From NCBI RefSeq assembly GCF_003113895.1, contig NZ_BDUD01000001.1:2638754-2695841 (forward strand): 57,088 bases of DNA, read 5' to 3'. The notes under the pieces are model-generated. The model did not search any database and was not told the DNA's origin. It was given only the letters and a program-made list of their open reading frames with translations. A program made the translations under genes and the position numbers. This document shows, in pieces, positions 9,767 to 18,074 of this stretch (the stretch's first letter is position 1; the number at the start of each line of letters is the position of its first letter). Origin of the DNA: Nostoc commune NIES-4072 (GTDB lineage Bacteria; Cyanobacteriota; Cyanobacteriia; Cyanobacteriales; Nostocaceae).

Positions 9767-9868
9767 ATGGCCCCAAAGAATCGCTTTAGAACCTTGAGGA
9801 ATTATAATGATTTAGAATGGGACAATCCTTTAAGTTCGTTTAAGTATCTTATCAAGGAGCAAAATTAA
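9767..9868 (+). CDS. possible small protein, 33 aa
   Basis: ATG at 9767 opens a 33-codon frame rich in Asn, Arg, Lys and aromatic residues (begins MAPKNRFRTLRNYN, ends YLIKEQN). It lies alone between the divergent kinase and kaiA. No clear ribosome binding site precedes it and I do not recognise it. Its composition looks more like protein than the surrounding AT-rich gap, but chance is not excluded. The rest of 9704-10007 holds no other gene. Confidence 0.25.
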   Translation: MAPKNRFRTLRNYNDLEWDNPLSSFKYLIKEQN

Positions 9869-10007
9869 AAAATCTATCTATTTGTATACATAAATATGCA
9901 AATAATAGATTAGCTACTGTGTCTTGCTATGCCGACAGATACCTCATCATCAGAAACCTACTAAGTCTAATTACTCAGTTGCTGCACTAAGTTATTGAGT
10001 AGCTAGG

Positions 10008-10095
10008 GGCCGCAAGGCGGAAGTCAAAAGTCAAAAGTCAAAATTTTTGTATATCAAGGCTTTTGCAACTTTTAAAATGGTAGCTTAATTTACGT
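10008..10095. repeat. dispersed repeat (GTCAAAAGTCAAAAGTC ... AAAATGGT)
   Basis: GCCGCAAGGCGGAAGTCAAA opens the unit, then CAAGGCTTTTGCAACTTTTA and AAATGGTAG. It matches the outer parts of the copies at 2841-2991, 15548-15700 and 32557-32700 and, like the first, has no inner element. Confidence 0.7.
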
Positions 10096-10281
10096 CACGC
10101 TTTATTAGCACTACCTGCTAACATAGAGCGTTATTTTGGGGTGGAATCACCAGTTTACTGGACACCTAGTATTCCCTTAGAAGCGTTAGCCAAAGTCATT
10201 AGCCCACGTTTCTTGGTCAGGGCGATCAAGGAGATAGATTTAAGAATAAATGTTATTACCGATATTGATTCTGCAACCTAA
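10084..10281 (+). pseudogene. start-less coding-like frame overlapping the kaiA start
   Basis: An open frame without an ATG runs about 65 codons and overlaps the first 32 bases of kaiA in another frame. It reads like protein: ERYFGVESPVYWTPSIP, then LEALAKVISPRFLVRAIKEI and DLRINVITDIDSAT before a TAA. Its 5' end is cut at the dispersed repeat at 10008-10095. It does not resemble the KaiA pseudo-receiver. It may be the 3' remnant of a gene once lying upstream of kaiA, or a short gene with a non-standard start. Not recognised. Confidence 0.35.
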
Positions 10282-10831
10282 TATTAACAAATGTTTAGAT
10301 AATCTAGTTAATCTATACAACCAAAAAGGTGGGAGCCGATGGGTGTGGAAACTTATTGACGCGATTATTGCCCAATTTTGCTATCTACCCCTTGTTGCAA
10401 CTACCTCTGGAAAAATTAACTATTTACCAAATTTGCTGCAACAAAAATTAAATCAAGCACATACAGACAAGTATATCTATGTATTTGCCAGTCATATCCA
10501 AAAAAGCCAACAGCTTTTCCAGGAGATGACTCCAGCAGAAAGGCAAGGATTATTAAGACACCTTAAATCAGATTACAGTCTGATTCTTATAAACTATTTT
10601 ACCACAGATAAAACCCTCAAAGAAAAAATTGATAAATTTATCAATACTATATTTTATGCGAATATTCCTGTGCCCCAAATCATCGAAATTCACATGGAGA
10701 TAATTGAAGAATTTTCTAACCAGCTAAAATTAGAAGGAAGGAGCAATGAAGCGTTACTTGATTATCGTCTTACATTGATAGATATCCTGGCTCACCTATG
10801 CGAACTCTACAGAAATTCGATTTCTAGATAA
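10250..10831 (+). CDS. kaiA: circadian clock protein KaiA, short form
   Basis: KaiA stimulates KaiC autophosphorylation by binding the KaiC C-terminal tail. Residues about 85-193 match the KaiA C-terminal four-helix domain: MTPAERQGLLRHL, FYANIPVPQIIEIHME, LEGRSNEALLDYRLTLIDI and AHLCELYRNSI. The protein is 193 aa against about 284 in Synechococcus elongatus: residues 1-80 (LPILILQPNINKCLDNLV...) do not look like the usual pseudo-receiver. Short KaiA proteins are known in filamentous cyanobacteria. An in-frame TAA directly before the ATG fixes the start; GGAG at 10229 is rather far upstream. kaiB starts about 100 bases later. Confidence 0.95.
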   Translation: MLLPILILQPNINKCLDNLVNLYNQKGGSRWVWKLIDAIIAQFCYLPLVATTSGKINYLPNLLQQKLNQAHTDKYIYVFASHIQKSQQLFQEMTPAERQGLLRHLKSDYSLILINYFTTDKTLKEKIDKFINTIFYANIPVPQIIEIHMEIIEEFSNQLKLEGRSNEALLDYRLTLIDILAHLCELYRNSISR

Positions 10832-10935
10832 ATTAAAATTATCAATGTTGAACTTAGCACAAGCTACCTCTGTTAATCACCCCCAATGTGTAAACAAATA
10901 TTGTATTTATATGCTCATGACTAGCTTGTATGTAT

Positions 10936-11259
10936 ATGGATAAAGCCAGAAAAACCTACGTTCTCAAACTTTACGTAGCAGGGAATACCCCTAATTCAGT
11001 CCGGGCATTAAAAACACTCAAAAATATTTTAGAGCAGGAGTTTAAAGGTGTTTATGCTTTAAAAGTGATCGATGTACTGAAAAGCCCGCAACTGGCAGAA
11101 GAAGATAAAATATTAGCGACGCCAACATTATCTAAAATTTTGCCTCCACCCGTTCGCAAAATTATCGGGGATCTTTCAGATAGAGAGAGAGTATTGATTG
11201 GATTAGATTTGCTCTATGAAGAACTGAGTGAAGGAGATTTTGAAGAGGAGAATAATTAA
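10936..11259 (+). CDS. kaiB: circadian clock protein KaiB
   Basis: KaiB is the fold-switching thioredoxin-like protein that binds the KaiC CI ring, sequesters KaiA and drives dephosphorylation. Motifs of the family are intact: [53 protein letters not shown] and [15 protein letters not shown] start it at the ATG at 10936 because homologues begin M(N/D)KARKTYVLK; an ATG two codons upstream (10930) is also open. The C-terminus is acidic. No strong ribosome binding site is seen. Confidence 0.97.
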   Translation: MDKARKTYVLKLYVAGNTPNSVRALKTLKNILEQEFKGVYALKVIDVLKSPQLAEEDKILATPTLSKILPPPVRKIIGDLSDRERVLIGLDLLYEELSEGDFEEENN

Positions 11260-11400
11260 TGAAGGAGCGAGAATACAAGGGATAGAGTTTTAAGGCGAGA
11301 ATATTTAATACTAGTTTCGCCCTTATTGCGCGTAAGTACTTACAGATGCTCTCTACAAGACACGCAAGGGAGGCGACATCACCCAATCGTACAGACAAAA

Positions 11401-11468
11401 TTCTTACTGAATTCTGACGCCTTGGCGGAGCGTCTCCGGCTCCGCTCCTGAGTTCTGAATTCTTCTTA
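11401..11468. repeat. dispersed inverted repeat between kaiB and kaiC
   Basis: ACTGAATTCTGACGCC and GAGTTCTGAATTC flank a GC-rich hairpin, GGCGGAGCGTCTCCGGCTCC. GAATTC-AG type sequence recurs at 51794-51830, and the GCGTCTCC hairpin recurs at 43595-43620. It splits the 247-base kaiB-kaiC gap and may affect coupling of the two genes. Confidence 0.6.
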
Positions 11469-11506
11469 TAAAAAACAAGTTTTTAATACCCTTTTGTTAT
11501 CAAGCA

Positions 11507-13069
11507 ATGAGTGAAACCGAGCAAGTAAAACCAAAAAACACACCAAAAAGTGGGGGTGTAGAAAAAATTCGCACGATGATCGAAGGGTTTGACGATATTA
11601 GTCATGGTGGTTTACCAATTGGTAGAACTACCTTGATTAGTGGCACTTCCGGTACAGGCAAAACTTTATTCTCTCTTCAGTTTCTCTATAACGGCATCAC
11701 TTACTTTGACGAACCAGGAGTATTTGTTACTTTTGAAGAATCACCCAGTGATATTATTAAAAACGCTCATGTTTTTGGGTGGAACCTGCCACGCCTAATT
11801 GAGGAAGGCAAGTTATTTATTCTCGATGCATCTCCTGATCCTGAAGGACAAGATATAGTTGGTAATTTTGATTTGTCTGCACTAATTGAGCGATTGCAAT
11901 ATGCTATTCGCAAATACAAAGCTAAACGAGTTTCAATCGACTCAATAACAGCAGTATTTCAGCAGTATGAAGCGATGGGAGTAGTCCGGCGCGAGATTTT
12001 CCGCCTAGTAGCTCGTCTCAAACTACTCAATGTCACCACTATTATTACAACTGAACGTAGCGAAGAATATGGCCCCGTCGCCTCTTTTGGGGTGGAAGAA
12101 TTTGTTTCCGATAATGTAGTAATTGTTCGCAACGTTTTAGAAGGAGAACGCCGCCGTCGGACAACTGAAATCCTCAAGTTGCGCGGTACCACTCACATGA
12201 AAGGCGAGTATCCCTTCACAATTACTAATGAAGGGGTTAACATCTTCCCACTGGGAGCAATGCGCTTGACTCAACGATCTTCTAATGTCAGGGTATCTTC
12301 TGGTGTCAAAACTTTAGATGAAATGTGCGGTGGTGGTTTCTTTAAAGATTCGATTATTTTGGCAACAGGAGCCACAGGGACTGGTAAAACTCTGTTAGTA
12401 AGTAAGTTTATTCAAGATGGCTGCCTGAATGGAGAACAAGCAATATTATTTGCTTACGAAGAATCACGCGCCCAACTATCTCGTAATGCTTCCTCTTGGG
12501 GAATTGATTTTGAAGAATTAGAAGATCAAGGTTTACTCAAAATAATTTGTACCTATCCTGAATCAACTGGTTTAGAAGACCACTTACAAATTATCAAATC
12601 AGAAATTGCTGTCTTCAAACCAGCCCGAATTGCTATTGACTCCCTATCAGCATTAGCTAGAGGAGTCAGCAATAATGCATTTCGGCAGTTTGTAATTGGG
12701 GTGACTGGTTATGCTAAACAAGAAGAAATTACTGGTTTCTTTACTAACACAACTGACCAATTCCTGGGAGCGCATTCGATTACTGACTCTCATATCTCCA
12801 CGATTACTGATACAATTTTGATGCTACAGTACGTAGAAATTCGTGGAGAAATGTCGCGGGCAATTAACGTATTTAAAATGCGCGGATCTTGGCATGATAA
12901 GGGCATTCGTGAGTATAATATTACTGCTGACGGGCCCGATATCAAAGATTCATTCCGAAACTACGAACGGATTATTAGCGGTGCACCTACTCGCGTTAGT
13001 ATCGATGAAAAGGCGGAACTTTCTCGCATTGTTAGACGTTTTGAAGACAAACAGAGTTCCGAACCCTAA
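11507..13069 (+). CDS. kaiC: circadian clock ATPase/kinase KaiC
   Basis: KaiC is the hexameric core of the cyanobacterial clock, with two RecA-like halves. CI Walker A is GTSGTGKT with Lys52; CII Walker A is GATGTGKT. Both RecA halves end with conserved recombinase-type motifs. Counting codons, the phosphorylation cluster ITDSHISTIT places Thr426, Ser431 and Thr432 exactly at the S. elongatus numbering, so nothing is inserted or lost up to there. The A-loop region and C-terminal tail (RIISGAPTRVSIDEKAELSR), the KaiA docking site, are present. Length 520 aa against 519. Expected to be fully functional. Confidence 0.98.
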   Translation: MSETEQVKPKNTPKSGGVEKIRTMIEGFDDISHGGLPIGRTTLISGTSGTGKTLFSLQFLYNGITYFDEPGVFVTFEESPSDIIKNAHVFGWNLPRLIEEGKLFILDASPDPEGQDIVGNFDLSALIERLQYAIRKYKAKRVSIDSITAVFQQYEAMGVVRREIFRLVARLKLLNVTTIITTERSEEYGPVASFGVEEFVSDNVVIVRNVLEGERRRRTTEILKLRGTTHMKGEYPFTITNEGVNIFPLGAMRLTQRSSNVRVSSGVKTLDEMCGGGFFKDSIILATGATGTGKTLLVSKFIQDGCLNGEQAILFAYEESRAQLSRNASSWGIDFEELEDQGLLKIICTYPESTGLEDHLQIIKSEIAVFKPARIAIDSLSALARGVSNNAFRQFVIGVTGYAKQEEITGFFTNTTDQFLGAHSITDSHISTITDTILMLQYVEIRGEMSRAINVFKMRGSWHDKGIREYNITADGPDIKDSFRNYERIISGAPTRVSIDEKAELSRIVRRFEDKQSSEP

Positions 13070-13120
13070 ATTTAGTATCGTAGTATATTCTTTCCTAAAT
13101 TTAGTATCGTGCTATATTCT
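13065..13120. promoter_or_regulatory. 29-base direct repeat overlapping the kaiC stop, upstream of hgdD
   Basis: CCTAAATTTAGTATCGT followed by TATATTCT occurs twice with a period of 29 bases (13065 and 13094). The first copy contains the kaiC stop codon. TAAATTTA inside each unit is palindromic. Two in-phase palindromic units just upstream of a gene resemble an operator, but this is inference. Confidence 0.45.
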
Positions 13121-13160
13121 GTGGTGAAGAAAGGTTTTCTGCCGCTAGATTGATTTTCGT

Positions 13161-15464
13161 GTGAGGGATGCGGTGAAAGGACAGCAATTATTCCATAGCT
13201 TATTGCCTGGTGTGACAGCAGCAGTCTTAACAACCCAGCCGACTTGGGCTGGTACTGTAAAACTAACTGGGGTACGGCTGGCCTCTTCTCCTAGTGTTTT
13301 GACTTCTACTTATGGTCAAGACTTAGTTGGGAGCATTGTGAATACGCAACTGCATTACGGTGCAAATGTTAGTGTTCCAACCCTAGTACCTGCTTTCGGT
13401 TTCAGTAAACTTAGTATGAAGCCTTTAAGTAATAACAGTATTCCAGTGTTTACGGCTGAAAACACTGTTGTGCCAATAAAACAAGTACTTAAGAAAGATA
13501 AAGGTAGATTTTTTAGTTTGACACCTACCTCTAATGCTTCCCAACAGCTTGCTGTCAGCCGTTCTGCTCAAAATAACCAAAAAAACAGTAATTCAAGCGC
13601 TTATGGGCAGAAATCAAAGAACATAGTAGTTCCCAACTACACTTCAAAACCCTTTTCTGTCCAAAAAGAAGTTTTGTCCCTGTCTTCTTTCCAGCAGCCA
13701 GTGGTTCAAAAGATAAATACTGTTACTCAGTCGCAGACATTTTTACAAACTTCAGCTACAGGTGTAGGATCAGCAAAACTGTTGTCAGCGCAACAATGTC
13801 CACAAGAGTTAGGGAAAAGCAAAACTGATTCCTCAGCTGTGCTACTAATTTCAAGTACCTGCTCACAACAAAATGCTGCTGGCTTACGCATTGCTCAGAG
13901 TAATACCCCAATTCCGACAGATTCGACGCCAACTCCTACTGCGCCGGAAACCGTAACTCCTGCACCAGAGGGTTCGGTGCAACCTTCCACAGTGCCGGAA
14001 ACCGTAACTCCTACGCCAGGGGGTTCGGTGCAAGCTCCCACAGTGCCGGAAACCGTGATTCCTACGCCAGGGGGTTCGGTGCAAGCTCCCACAGTGCCGA
14101 GAAGCATAACTCCTGCGCCGTCAGGGCCGGTGCAAATTCCACAGAACCTGATTCCTAGCTCAAATCCCCTGCAATTTCCCACCAAACCGGAGGAAGTGAG
14201 ACTTCAGGCAAATCAGCCGATTACTTTGGCACAGGCTTTGGAGCTAGCACGGCGCAATAATCGGGATTTACAGGTGTCTCTATTGGAGCTAGAACGCAAT
14301 AGAGCGGTTCTACGCGAGGCGCAAGCTGGTTTGTTGCCTACTCTGGGAATTAGCACGGATCTTACTCGTAGTCAGTCTGCTAGTGGTCAGCTTCAAGACG
14401 AATTAAACGGGCAAAATCCGTTAGCCGTTCAGCAAGATCAACCCAGTACATCTTTTTCTGGTCAAGCACAACTTTCATATAACATTTATACTTCTGGGAG
14501 AATACAAGCTAATATCAGAGCGGCTGAAGAACAGGTACGTTTCTATGAGTTTGCTGTAGAAACTCAGTCTGAGACAATCCGTCTGAATGTTGCCACTGAC
14601 TACTACAATCTGCAACAAGCGGATGAACAAGTACGCATTAGCCAGTCGGCTGTGGTGAACTCTGAGGCTAGTTTGCGTGATGCAGAAGCTTTAGAGCGAG
14701 CTGGGGTTGGTACGCGGTTTGATGTGTTGCGATCGCAAGTGAATTTAGCAAATGCCCAACAAAATTTGACTAATGCTAGATCGCAGCAGGAAATTGCCCG
14801 TCGTCAATTAGCCACTCGGATAAGTTTGCCACAGGCAGTAAATATCAGTGCAGCCGATCCTGTACAATTAGCTGGTCTTTGGAACCCAACGCTAGAACAA
14901 AGTATTGTGCTGGCTTATCAAAATCGTCCAGAATTGCAACAGCAGTTAGCACAACGCAATACTTATGAGCAGCAGCGTAGGCAAGCCCTTGCGGAGCTAG
15001 GCCCTCAAATTAGTTTGGTAGGTACTTACGATCTACTAGATCAGTTCGATGATAATGCCAGTGCTACTGATGGTTATTCATTCGGAGTTAGGGCAACCCT
15101 AAATTTATTTGATGGAGGAGCAGCAAGAGCAAGGGCAGCTCAGTCCAGAGCTAATATTGCGATCGCAGAAACTCAATTTGCCGAACAGCGCAACCAAATT
15201 CGCTTTCAGGTAGAACAAGCCTATTCTACCCAGCAATCTAGATTAGAGAATGTTCAAACCGCTAATACCGCTTTAGAACAAGCTAGGGAAGCTCTACGTT
15301 TAGCACGTTTGCGATTCCAAGCTGGTGTAGGTACTCAAACTGATGTGATTAACTCTGAAAACGACCTCACACAAGCTGAAGGTAATCGAGTTACAGCAAT
15401 TTTGGATTACAACCGTGCTTTAGCTCAGTTACAACGGTCTGTTACCCTCAGAGCATTACGCTAG
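13161..15464 (+). CDS. hgdD: TolC family outer membrane protein, HgdD-like
   Basis: A TolC-type outer membrane channel. In Anabaena, HgdD works with DevBCA to export heterocyst glycolipids and is encoded next to kaiABC, as here, which supports this name. GTG at 13161 starts the frame; a second GTG at 13173 (VKGQQLF) is equally plausible. Residues 1-33 look like a signal peptide (TTQPTWAG). Residues 35-340 are a Ser/Thr/Pro-rich cyanobacterial extension, including four 17-residue VPETVTPTPGGSVQAPT units. The TolC fold (two OEP repeats) spans about 345-767: LAQALELARRNNRDL, the AQLSYNIYTSGR strand, DVLRSQVNLANAQQNL and TQTDVINSENDLTQAEGN. Confidence 0.88.
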   Translation: MRDAVKGQQLFHSLLPGVTAAVLTTQPTWAGTVKLTGVRLASSPSVLTSTYGQDLVGSIVNTQLHYGANVSVPTLVPAFGFSKLSMKPLSNNSIPVFTAENTVVPIKQVLKKDKGRFFSLTPTSNASQQLAVSRSAQNNQKNSNSSAYGQKSKNIVVPNYTSKPFSVQKEVLSLSSFQQPVVQKINTVTQSQTFLQTSATGVGSAKLLSAQQCPQELGKSKTDSSAVLLISSTCSQQNAAGLRIAQSNTPIPTDSTPTPTAPETVTPAPEGSVQPSTVPETVTPTPGGSVQAPTVPETVIPTPGGSVQAPTVPRSITPAPSGPVQIPQNLIPSSNPLQFPTKPEEVRLQANQPITLAQALELARRNNRDLQVSLLELERNRAVLREAQAGLLPTLGISTDLTRSQSASGQLQDELNGQNPLAVQQDQPSTSFSGQAQLSYNIYTSGRIQANIRAAEEQVRFYEFAVETQSETIRLNVATDYYNLQQADEQVRISQSAVVNSEASLRDAEALERAGVGTRFDVLRSQVNLANAQQNLTNARSQQEIARRQLATRISLPQAVNISAADPVQLAGLWNPTLEQSIVLAYQNRPELQQQLAQRNTYEQQRRQALAELGPQISLVGTYDLLDQFDDNASATDGYSFGVRATLNLFDGGAARARAAQSRANIAIAETQFAEQRNQIRFQVEQAYSTQQSRLENVQTANTALEQAREALRLARLRFQAGVGTQTDVINSENDLTQAEGNRVTAILDYNRALAQLQRSVTLRALR
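13943..14146 (+). repeat. 51-base tandem repeat inside hgdD (four units)
   Basis: Units start at 13943, 13994, 14045 and 14096, each with the 17-codon pattern VPETVTPTPGGSVQAPT; the last is diverged. The near identity of the second and third units at DNA level points to recent duplication. Copy number could vary between strains. It lies in the Pro-rich linker before the TolC fold. Confidence 0.9.
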
Positions 15465-15547
15465 TGCCCCCTCAGGGAAGTCAAAAGGAGCCAGTGCGTT
15501 GGGCGGCTCTGCCGACTTGTTCGCTCTTAGCGTTCCCGCAGGGTAGC

Positions 15548-15700
15548 AACTGGCGTTCAAAAGTCAAAAGTCACCCATGCTTTAATTTTGGGCTTTCTGG
15601 CTGTAATGAAATGGTGAACCAGCGCTGCGGGAGGGTTTCCCTCCGCAGGCGACTGGTGAACCCGAAGGGTAAGTTTATTTCCGCCGACCTGTATTAGTAC
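15548..15700. repeat. dispersed repeat with nested 55-base element
   Basis: Outer unit: GTTCAAAAGTCAAAAGTC, GGGCTTTCTGGCTGTAATGA then AAATGGT, resuming at AAGTTTATTTCCGCCGACCT. At 15616-15670 an inner element interrupts it, with the hairpin CTGCGGGAGGGTTTCCCTCC and the direct repeat TGGTGAACC. A separate hairpin-rich repeat (GTTCCCGCAGGGTAGCAACT) precedes it from 15485. The gap 15465-15877 has no gene other than these repeats and a terminator. Confidence 0.75.
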
Positions 15701-15730
15701 TGTTGAGTTATCTTTCAATTAAAAATTCTA

Positions 15731-15775
15731 AAAGCCTCATTTTTCAATAATTACATTGAAGAATGAGGCTTTTTG
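15731..15775 (+). terminator. rho-independent terminator
   Basis: AAAGCCTCATTTTTCAA pairs with TTGAAGAATGAGGCTTTT around a short loop, followed by T residues. It stands about 270 bases after hgdD and is the likely end of the kai-hgdD transcription unit. Confidence 0.8.
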
Positions 15776-15877
15776 CTAAAAAAACGTATTTGTAACAGCA
15801 ATTTTGTGAAATGATGTAGCAATAACTGAGTGTCCGTAGTTTACCGCCGTAGGCATCGCTCGCCTTGTCAAAGACTC

Positions 15878-16255
15878 ATGACTAAAGTAACATCTCAAGA
15901 AATTGCACAGTTTCGCTCTCAATTGGCAGATGATCCCAGCGATATGGAAGCGCTGGATTTGATTGAAGACTGTGATGGAGATTTAGAAGATGCAGCGATG
16001 ACGCTAGCTATCCGGGCAGGACAACAACCAGAAAGAGCAAATTCCGAGTGGTTAGATGCCTTAGCTAGAAAATGGCGCGTGGTCATTTGCGAACAAGAAT
16101 ATCGGGAAGATTTGCTTAATTCTTCACCTCAAAAGATGATGGAACATCTAAAAGCAATGCCGACGTTTCCTAAAATTTTAGCAACACCAGTTTTGATATA
16201 TGTCCTCAAGCAAGGCGTGAACAATTTTTGTGAGCCACTAGATTTGCTAAAGTGA
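15878..16255 (+). CDS. conserved cyanobacterial hypothetical protein
   Basis: About 125 residues from the ATG at 15878 (MTKVTSQEIAQF). An in-frame ATG at 15830 would add 16 residues encoded by a GCCGTAGGCATCGCTCGCC palindromic repeat, so I reject it. The N-terminus (MEALDLIEDCDGDLEDAAMT) resembles a small three-helix UBA-like fold; the middle has SEWLDALARKWRVVICEQEY. Predicted soluble and acidic. No function known to me. Confidence 0.7.
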   Translation: MTKVTSQEIAQFRSQLADDPSDMEALDLIEDCDGDLEDAAMTLAIRAGQQPERANSEWLDALARKWRVVICEQEYREDLLNSSPQKMMEHLKAMPTFPKILATPVLIYVLKQGVNNFCEPLDLLK

Positions 16256-16277
16256 TCGGATGTACATTTAAACTTGG

Positions 16278-16419
16278 GCGATGCCTGCGGCGGGCTACGC
16301 CTACGCGCTTTGCAGTTGAGTTCAATACAGACCTAACCCCCAGCCCCTTAAGAGCTAGCGTTGGGGAGTAAGACTCCTAACTCCTGTACAGACGAGATTA
16401 ATCGCGTCTCTACTTCTAA
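16278..16419. repeat. cluster of three dispersed repeats
   Basis: In order: a palindromic unit GCGGCGGGCTACGCCTACGC (also at 35845-35874), an inverted copy of the 121-184 repeat at 16311-16373, and an inverted copy of the GCGATTAATCGC repeat at 16374-16419. Together they fill most of the 240-base gap. Confidence 0.75.
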
Positions 16420-16496
16420 CCAATGCAAGATGATTCGACCAAGACTGATACGCTGTTAATTAAGGCAAAACTTCTATTAGACAAATTGTAAAATCA

Positions 16497-17006
16497 ATGA
16501 ATTACCTTGTTGCCGTATTACCAGACCGTATTCAAGCCGAAGCCGCTTACTTAGCTTTAGAAGAACAAGGCATAAACAGCACTATCCTGGGGAAAGGATA
16601 TAAAACAGCTGACGAGTTTGGCTTAATTGACCCCAAAGACCAAGCTAAAAAGCAAGCACAACTGATGGCAACCTGGCTGATACCATTCGGCTTTTTTGCA
16701 GGTTTTACATTCAGCCTGATTACTGGTTTAAATACTTTTGCCTGGGCGGGTGAAATTGGCAATCACATCGTTGGCGGATTGCTGGGTGCTGCTAGTGGTG
16801 CTATGGGTGGTGTGGTGGTCGGTGGCGGAGTCGGTTTACTTGTAGGTGGTGGTGATGCTTTACCTTATCGCAACCGTTTAGATGCAGGTAAATATTTAGT
16901 TGCCGTTCAAGGTTCTGAAACTCTCACTCGACAAGCAACCCGAATATTACGTCAGTTTGATCCAGAAAATATCCAAGGTTATGCTGACACAAATACTGTG
17001 TATTAA
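16497..17006 (+). CDS. conserved hypothetical membrane protein, glycine-rich
   Basis: A 169-residue protein. Residues 1-30 form a small beta-alpha module (YLVAVLPDRIQAEAAYLALEE), repeated in style at the C-terminus (LVAVQGSETLTRQATRIL). Between them lie a hydrophobic helix (LIPFGFFAGFTFSLITG, about 62-78) and a glycine-zipper segment (HIVGGLLGAASGAMGGVVVG, about 90-120). This layout recalls general-stress-type glycine-zipper proteins common in cyanobacteria. No function can be stated. Confidence 0.7.
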   Translation: MNYLVAVLPDRIQAEAAYLALEEQGINSTILGKGYKTADEFGLIDPKDQAKKQAQLMATWLIPFGFFAGFTFSLITGLNTFAWAGEIGNHIVGGLLGAASGAMGGVVVGGGVGLLVGGGDALPYRNRLDAGKYLVAVQGSETLTRQATRILRQFDPENIQGYADTNTVY

Positions 17007-17129
17007 ATGAATTGTAATTTACACATCACGACACAGCGACTTGAGTTGCTTCCCTGTTCTTTGGAAAAGGATGAAAACCTGCTGGAATGGGAATTAAAGT
17101 TAGAATCAAGATAGTTTTAAAGAGGGGAA

Positions 17130-17164
17130 TGGGGCATGGGGCATGGGGCATGGGGCATGGGGCA
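17130..17164. repeat. heptanucleotide repeat (CATGGGG)n
   Basis: Four to five copies of CATGGGG followed by GACTAATGACTAATGACTAA just upstream of the S4-domain gene. Same class as 34287-34354. Confidence 0.9.
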
Positions 17165-17216
17165 TCGGTAGAAGATAAATGACTAATGACTAATGACTAA
17201 TTCATAATTTTTAAGA

Positions 17217-17996
17217 ATGTTACCACGAGAAGAACTTTTAAAAGGTGTTGAAAATCGAGATAGTGTAGCTCGTGTAATTGACCAAGCAGAGCAAGCCATC
17301 AAAACTTGGGAAGTGGTTTTGACTGATTTTCTGTCTCCGCCAGAATTGGCAGAAATTCAACGGGTGTTTAACCGATTAACAGAAGTGCAATTAGTTGCGT
17401 GGGGCGGATATCCGCAAGCTGAACGCCAAAGAATAGCGATCGCTCGTTCAGAACTTCCCTTAGATCAATCTCAAGTCAGCCTTGTAGCTGTAGAAATTGC
17501 TGGTAATTTCCTGTTTGATACTGCTTCTCACCGCGACTTTTTAGGCGCGATGTTGGGGACAGGAATTGTTCGTGAAAAGACGGGAGATGTTATTGTCTTG
17601 GGTGAAAGAGGGGCCCAGGCGATTGTTGCACCGGAGTTGGTGGAATTTTTGGAATTGAATCTTAAACAGGTGCGATCGGTTCCTGTGAAAACTCAGCAGA
17701 TTGAGGTAAGTGAATTAAGGGTTAGGGAACCAAAGAAAAAAGAATTAACTACTGTAGAGGCTTCTTTGCGATTAGATGCGATCGCATCTGCTGGTTTTGG
17801 CATGTCCCGCAGCAAAATGGTTGATTTCATTGATGCTGGTGATGTGCGCGTCAATTGGAAGGAAGTTACTCAAGCTAGTTCTCAAGTCAAATCAGGCGAC
17901 TTAATCGCCATTCGCTCTAAAGGACGTTTAGAAGTTGGAGAAATCGCTGTTACAAAAAAAGACCGTTACCGAGTTCAACTAACAAGATATATGTAA
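17217..17996 (+). CDS. photosystem II S4 domain protein
   Basis: A 259-residue protein of the YlmH-like family that in cyanobacteria and plants is annotated as PSII S4-domain protein. The N-terminal part has MLPREELLKGVENRDSVARV and the GGYPQAERQRI motif; the C-terminal S4 RNA-binding domain (about 185-245) has LRLDAIASAGFGMSRSKM and DAGDVRVNWK. Exact role unclear; RNA or ribosome binding is the family expectation. Single gene with repeats on both sides. Confidence 0.85.
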   Translation: MLPREELLKGVENRDSVARVIDQAEQAIKTWEVVLTDFLSPPELAEIQRVFNRLTEVQLVAWGGYPQAERQRIAIARSELPLDQSQVSLVAVEIAGNFLFDTASHRDFLGAMLGTGIVREKTGDVIVLGERGAQAIVAPELVEFLELNLKQVRSVPVKTQQIEVSELRVREPKKKELTTVEASLRLDAIASAGFGMSRSKMVDFIDAGDVRVNWKEVTQASSQVKSGDLIAIRSKGRLEVGEIAVTKKDRYRVQLTRYM

Positions 17997-18074
17997 TAAG
18001 CGAAGAGTGAAAAGTTAGGATTTTTAAATTCCCCGCTTTCTTTAACTCCCCACTCCCCACTCTTAAACATATAC

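Noticed and set aside
13884..14185. Two minus-strand frames of repetitive Gly/Thr or His/Arg composition inside hgdD
   Set aside because: They are the antisense of the 51-base repeat encoding VPETVTPTPGG units.
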